Positions 61,958 to 64,000 of a stretch of DNA of 64,000 bases are shown one piece after another. The stretch is from JAFGXT01 sp963677165 (GTDB lineage: Bacteria; Verrucomicrobiota; Lentisphaeria; Victivallales; SZUA-371). Within the stretch, counting starts at the first letter, position 1. The number at the start of each line of letters is the position of its first letter. Under the pieces are notes generated by a model. The model made no database searches, was not told the DNA's origin, and saw only the letters and a program-made list of their open reading frames with translations. Location: NCBI GenBank assembly GCA_963677165.2, contig CAXXSX010000002.1, positions 2,480,001 to 2,544,000 on the forward strand, read 5' to 3'. The position numbers were made by a program, and so were the translations under genes.

Positions 61958-64000
61958 TCAACGAGTGAACCTTGTTTCTTTCAGAATAAGTTTACGGTTG
62001 CTTCCCTGGAGAAATATTCTTAACTGGTCCGTTCCGGTTGGAATTCTGTATCTTTGTCTGATCGTCTGTCTTGGAGCAATTTTGACTTTGGCCGGTGATT
62101 TCCCGTTTATATTGATTGTCAGAGTCTGTTCCTTATCGCATGGATTATAAACAACAGATACCATGTAATTCATCCCTTTGGGTTTTGTAATAAAAAATTG
62201 GGCGGTACCGGGTGTGTTGTTTCCGCCGAGCATAAAAGCTTCATTGCTTGAGTTAAATCGATAAGGTCCAGCTATGATTCTGCCGGATGATAGATATTCA
62301 TTGCCAAGAATATTAACAGTTCTTGATTTCGTTCCATGAAGCAATAGGCCATATATGGGAGATGGGACAATACCGTTTTCAGATTTATAATCCCCCCACT
62401 TTATGTAACCTTTAACGGAGGGATAAATTACTTTTTTTTTTTTAGACGCTGTGAAGGAAAACAGGTTTGCCATAAATTTATCGGCAATAGGATCAATACC
62501 AACTTTTGACAGGAAATCAAACCCTGAAACAATATAGGAGCCGTTGCCGCTGGATATTTGAATTAATGCAATATCCTGCAATCCACGACCAAAGTTTGCG
62601 TGAATAATAAATTTGTTTTGTAACTTATGGGTATTTAATCTGAAACCTTGTTTCACCGGAGCTACATTGGGTATGCCGGGTTGAGTTTCATCCCATTCGT
62701 TTGGATCACTCCAGTAATAAAATGCGTAGTCAGGAAGACCATTATACAAAATCGGGTCTGAAGATGCCCGGTTAATGAATACTCCTGCTGATTTCAAATC
62801 AATAATATTCAGTATATTATCGAGTCCGACTGCTTTCAGTTGGGCATCAGACGGAGCAAGCAGAATTATAACCCCACCCTTTTTGACAAAGCTGTCAATG
62901 TAATTTCGGGCGTTTTTCAAGCCCGATTCGGCATCAGCTCCGATCAGAAGAGTATTCCCCGGGCGTAAGCCAGCAAAATTTTTGATTTCAGCAAATTTGA
63001 TATTGATGCTTTCAAGCGCATCAATATATTCTCCGGAAGGATCAAACAAGCGAAGTGAATTGCTGAATTTTCCATTGTCAACTGCCCATTTTCTGGTTCC
63101 TACAAAAACCTTGGTTTCGTTTGAGGAGATCAGTTTTGTTCCTATTTTGAGGTTTCCGATAAGACGATAACCACCAGGTTCAAGTGACGCAGGTAATTTA
63201 ATTGTAATCGGAAATGATTTCGACTGGTAATAATTTATTCTTGGAACCGAAACTTTTCCATTCATGAATTTCTTGCCGGAATTGTTGGTCAATTCCCAGT
63301 ATATTGTCGCTCTCATCAAATCACTGTGATCATCGGAATCATTGATTATATGAATTTTGGTTTTCAGTTCCTGACCGGCGTATTTATTTGGGGTCCAGTT
63401 TTCCCAACTTAGCAATATCGGCTGAAATGCTACACGCAGTTGGTCGGCTGCCGGTTTGGGATCCATTTCCGAAAATATTCTTACTCGTTTCCATTTCGAG
63501 TAGAGCAGTGAGTAGGGCATAATTCCGGCAAGTCGCTGATTGTATTCCCGGAAACGGCGAAATTGTTCAACAGATTGTTTGGTCAGGAATGCCTGATACT
63601 GTAAAGCAAACTTTGAGTCTCCGTATTTATTGCCGCCCCAGCAGAGTGCAGGTGCTGTTTGATGCTGCATGACCGGAAATCCATTTTTAACCGTTGTAAA
63701 CGCTCCTACGCATTCTGACAACGTTAATGGACGCTGCGGATCAGTGACATCGTCCACTGGCTTTCTGAAGTTTAGGTAATCAAGAAACGATCCATAATAC
63801 CAGCCGGCATAAAAATGCATGTCATTGATATCACCGGCATCGCATTCAGGTGCGCCCGCATCTGCCAGATATAATGCATTCGGATTCCATGCTTTGAGTT
63901 TTTTGCAAACCCTTTGAAGCCAGTCATAGTAATTTCGCTGGTCTGCCTGTTTCAGTCCTACCTCATTTGCAACAATGTAAATCACAACAGAAGGATGATG
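61958..64000 (-). CDS. GH2-family beta-glycosidase, N-terminus cut by window edge
   Basis: The frame is open to the window end, so the 5' part is missing; 681 codons are present. The first residues (HHPSVVIYIVANEVG) match the GH2 barrel strand with the acid/base Glu after Asn (normally NHPS...GNE). The DVTDPQRPLTLSECVGAF stretch resembles a later part of the barrel, and further on the protein is a series of beta domains with a glutamine-amidotransferase-like segment (PGNTLLIGADAESG and SFVKKGGVIILLAPSD). Substrate may be a beta-galactoside, glucuronide or mannoside. The right part of the gene, including any signal peptide, is outside the window. Confidence 0.72.
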   Translation of the reverse strand, partial: HHPSVVIYIVANEVGLKQADQRNYYDWLQRVCKKLKAWNPNALYLADAGAPECDAGDINDMHFYAGWYYGSFLDYLNFRKPVDDVTDPQRPLTLSECVGAFTTVKNGFPVMQHQTAPALCWGGNKYGDSKFALQYQAFLTKQSVEQFRRFREYNQRLAGIMPYSLLYSKWKRVRIFSEMDPKPAADQLRVAFQPILLSWENWTPNKYAGQELKTKIHIINDSDDHSDLMRATIYWELTNNSGKKFMNGKVSVPRINYYQSKSFPITIKLPASLEPGGYRLIGNLKIGTKLISSNETKVFVGTRKWAVDNGKFSNSLRLFDPSGEYIDALESINIKFAEIKNFAGLRPGNTLLIGADAESGLKNARNYIDSFVKKGGVIILLAPSDAQLKAVGLDNILNIIDLKSAGVFINRASSDPILYNGLPDYAFYYWSDPNEWDETQPGIPNVAPVKQGFRLNTHKLQNKFIIHANFGRGLQDIALIQISSGNGSYIVSGFDFLSKVGIDPIADKFMANLFSFTASKKKKVIYPSVKGYIKWGDYKSENGIVPSPIYGLLLHGTKSRTVNILGNEYLSSGRIIAGPYRFNSSNEAFMLGGNNTPGTAQFFITKPKGMNYMVSVVYNPCDKEQTLTININGKSPAKVKIAPRQTIRQRYRIPTGTDQLRIFLQGSNRKLILKETRFTR

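Noticed and set aside
1..64000. tRNA, rRNA, CRISPR array, prophage or IS element
   Set aside because: I looked for T-loop sequences, regularly spaced repeats and transposase motifs and saw none; a tRNAscan or ISfinder search would be decisive.

Overview
The window reads as chromosomal DNA of a glycan-degrading bacterium of the PVC group, most likely Lentisphaerota (Victivallis/Lentisphaera-like). The inference rests on four pseudopilins of the H-X9-DG type next to sugar-utilisation regulators and secreted glycosidases, a Ser/Thr kinase fused to a formylglycine-generating-enzyme fold, an FG-GAP/UnbV lipoprotein, and a [FeFe]-hydrogenase maturase gene that points to anaerobic metabolism. No rRNA, tRNA, CRISPR array or insertion sequence was recognised. 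Phylum assignment is an inference.

Layout. 1-3.5 kb: a cut-off pseudopilin gene divergent from an AraC regulator, then a TIM-barrel isomerase and a FadR-type regulator. 3.7-9.1 kb: hydE, a UDP-sugar dehydrogenase, and a receiver / hybrid histidine kinase pair separated by a terminator-like hairpin. 9.2-22 kb: two consecutive regulator-pseudopilin-secreted enzyme cassettes (LacI + pseudopilin + GH42-like; GntR/LacI + pseudopilin + PL8 chondroitin-lyase-like), with an FG-GAP lipoprotein and a glutaredoxin between them. 22-27.2 kb: GH4 glycosidase divergent from an AraC regulator, tlyA, and a large membrane TPR protein. 27.5-32.4 kb: a three-gene operon (MotA/ExbB-like membrane protein, membrane-anchored coiled-coil protein, Ser/Thr kinase-FGE fusion). 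32.5-34.5 kb: three AT-rich unknown genes. 34.8-40.7 kb: GntR/LacI regulator, Gfo/Idh/MocA oxidoreductase, isomerase, and a GH38 alpha-mannosidase. 40.8-47.6 kb: a small Cys-motif protein, a P1B-type metal ATPase and three SPFH (HflK/HflC-like) proteins in one tightly coupled operon. 47.7-52.1 kb: pstSCAB-phoU preceded by a Pho-box-like element. 52.5-56.8 kb: a third regulator-pseudopilin-secreted hydrolase cassette. 56.8-64 kb: YgiQ-type radical SAM protein, galE, a DnaQ-like exonuclease, small unknowns and a GH2 enzyme cut by the right edge.

How the genes may work together. The enzymes (PL8, GH2, GH4, GH38, GH42-like, clan GH-A) suggest breakdown of animal-type or complex glycans. The isomerases, oxidoreductases and GalE would channel the sugars inward, and each cassette has its own sensor-regulator. 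The two strongest candidates for undescribed systems are the repeated regulator-pseudopilin-enzyme cassette, where the pseudopilin may serve export or surface display of its partner enzyme, and the P-type ATPase plus triple SPFH operon, which starts just after a long hairpin. Third is the ExbB-like / coiled-coil / kinase-FGE operon.
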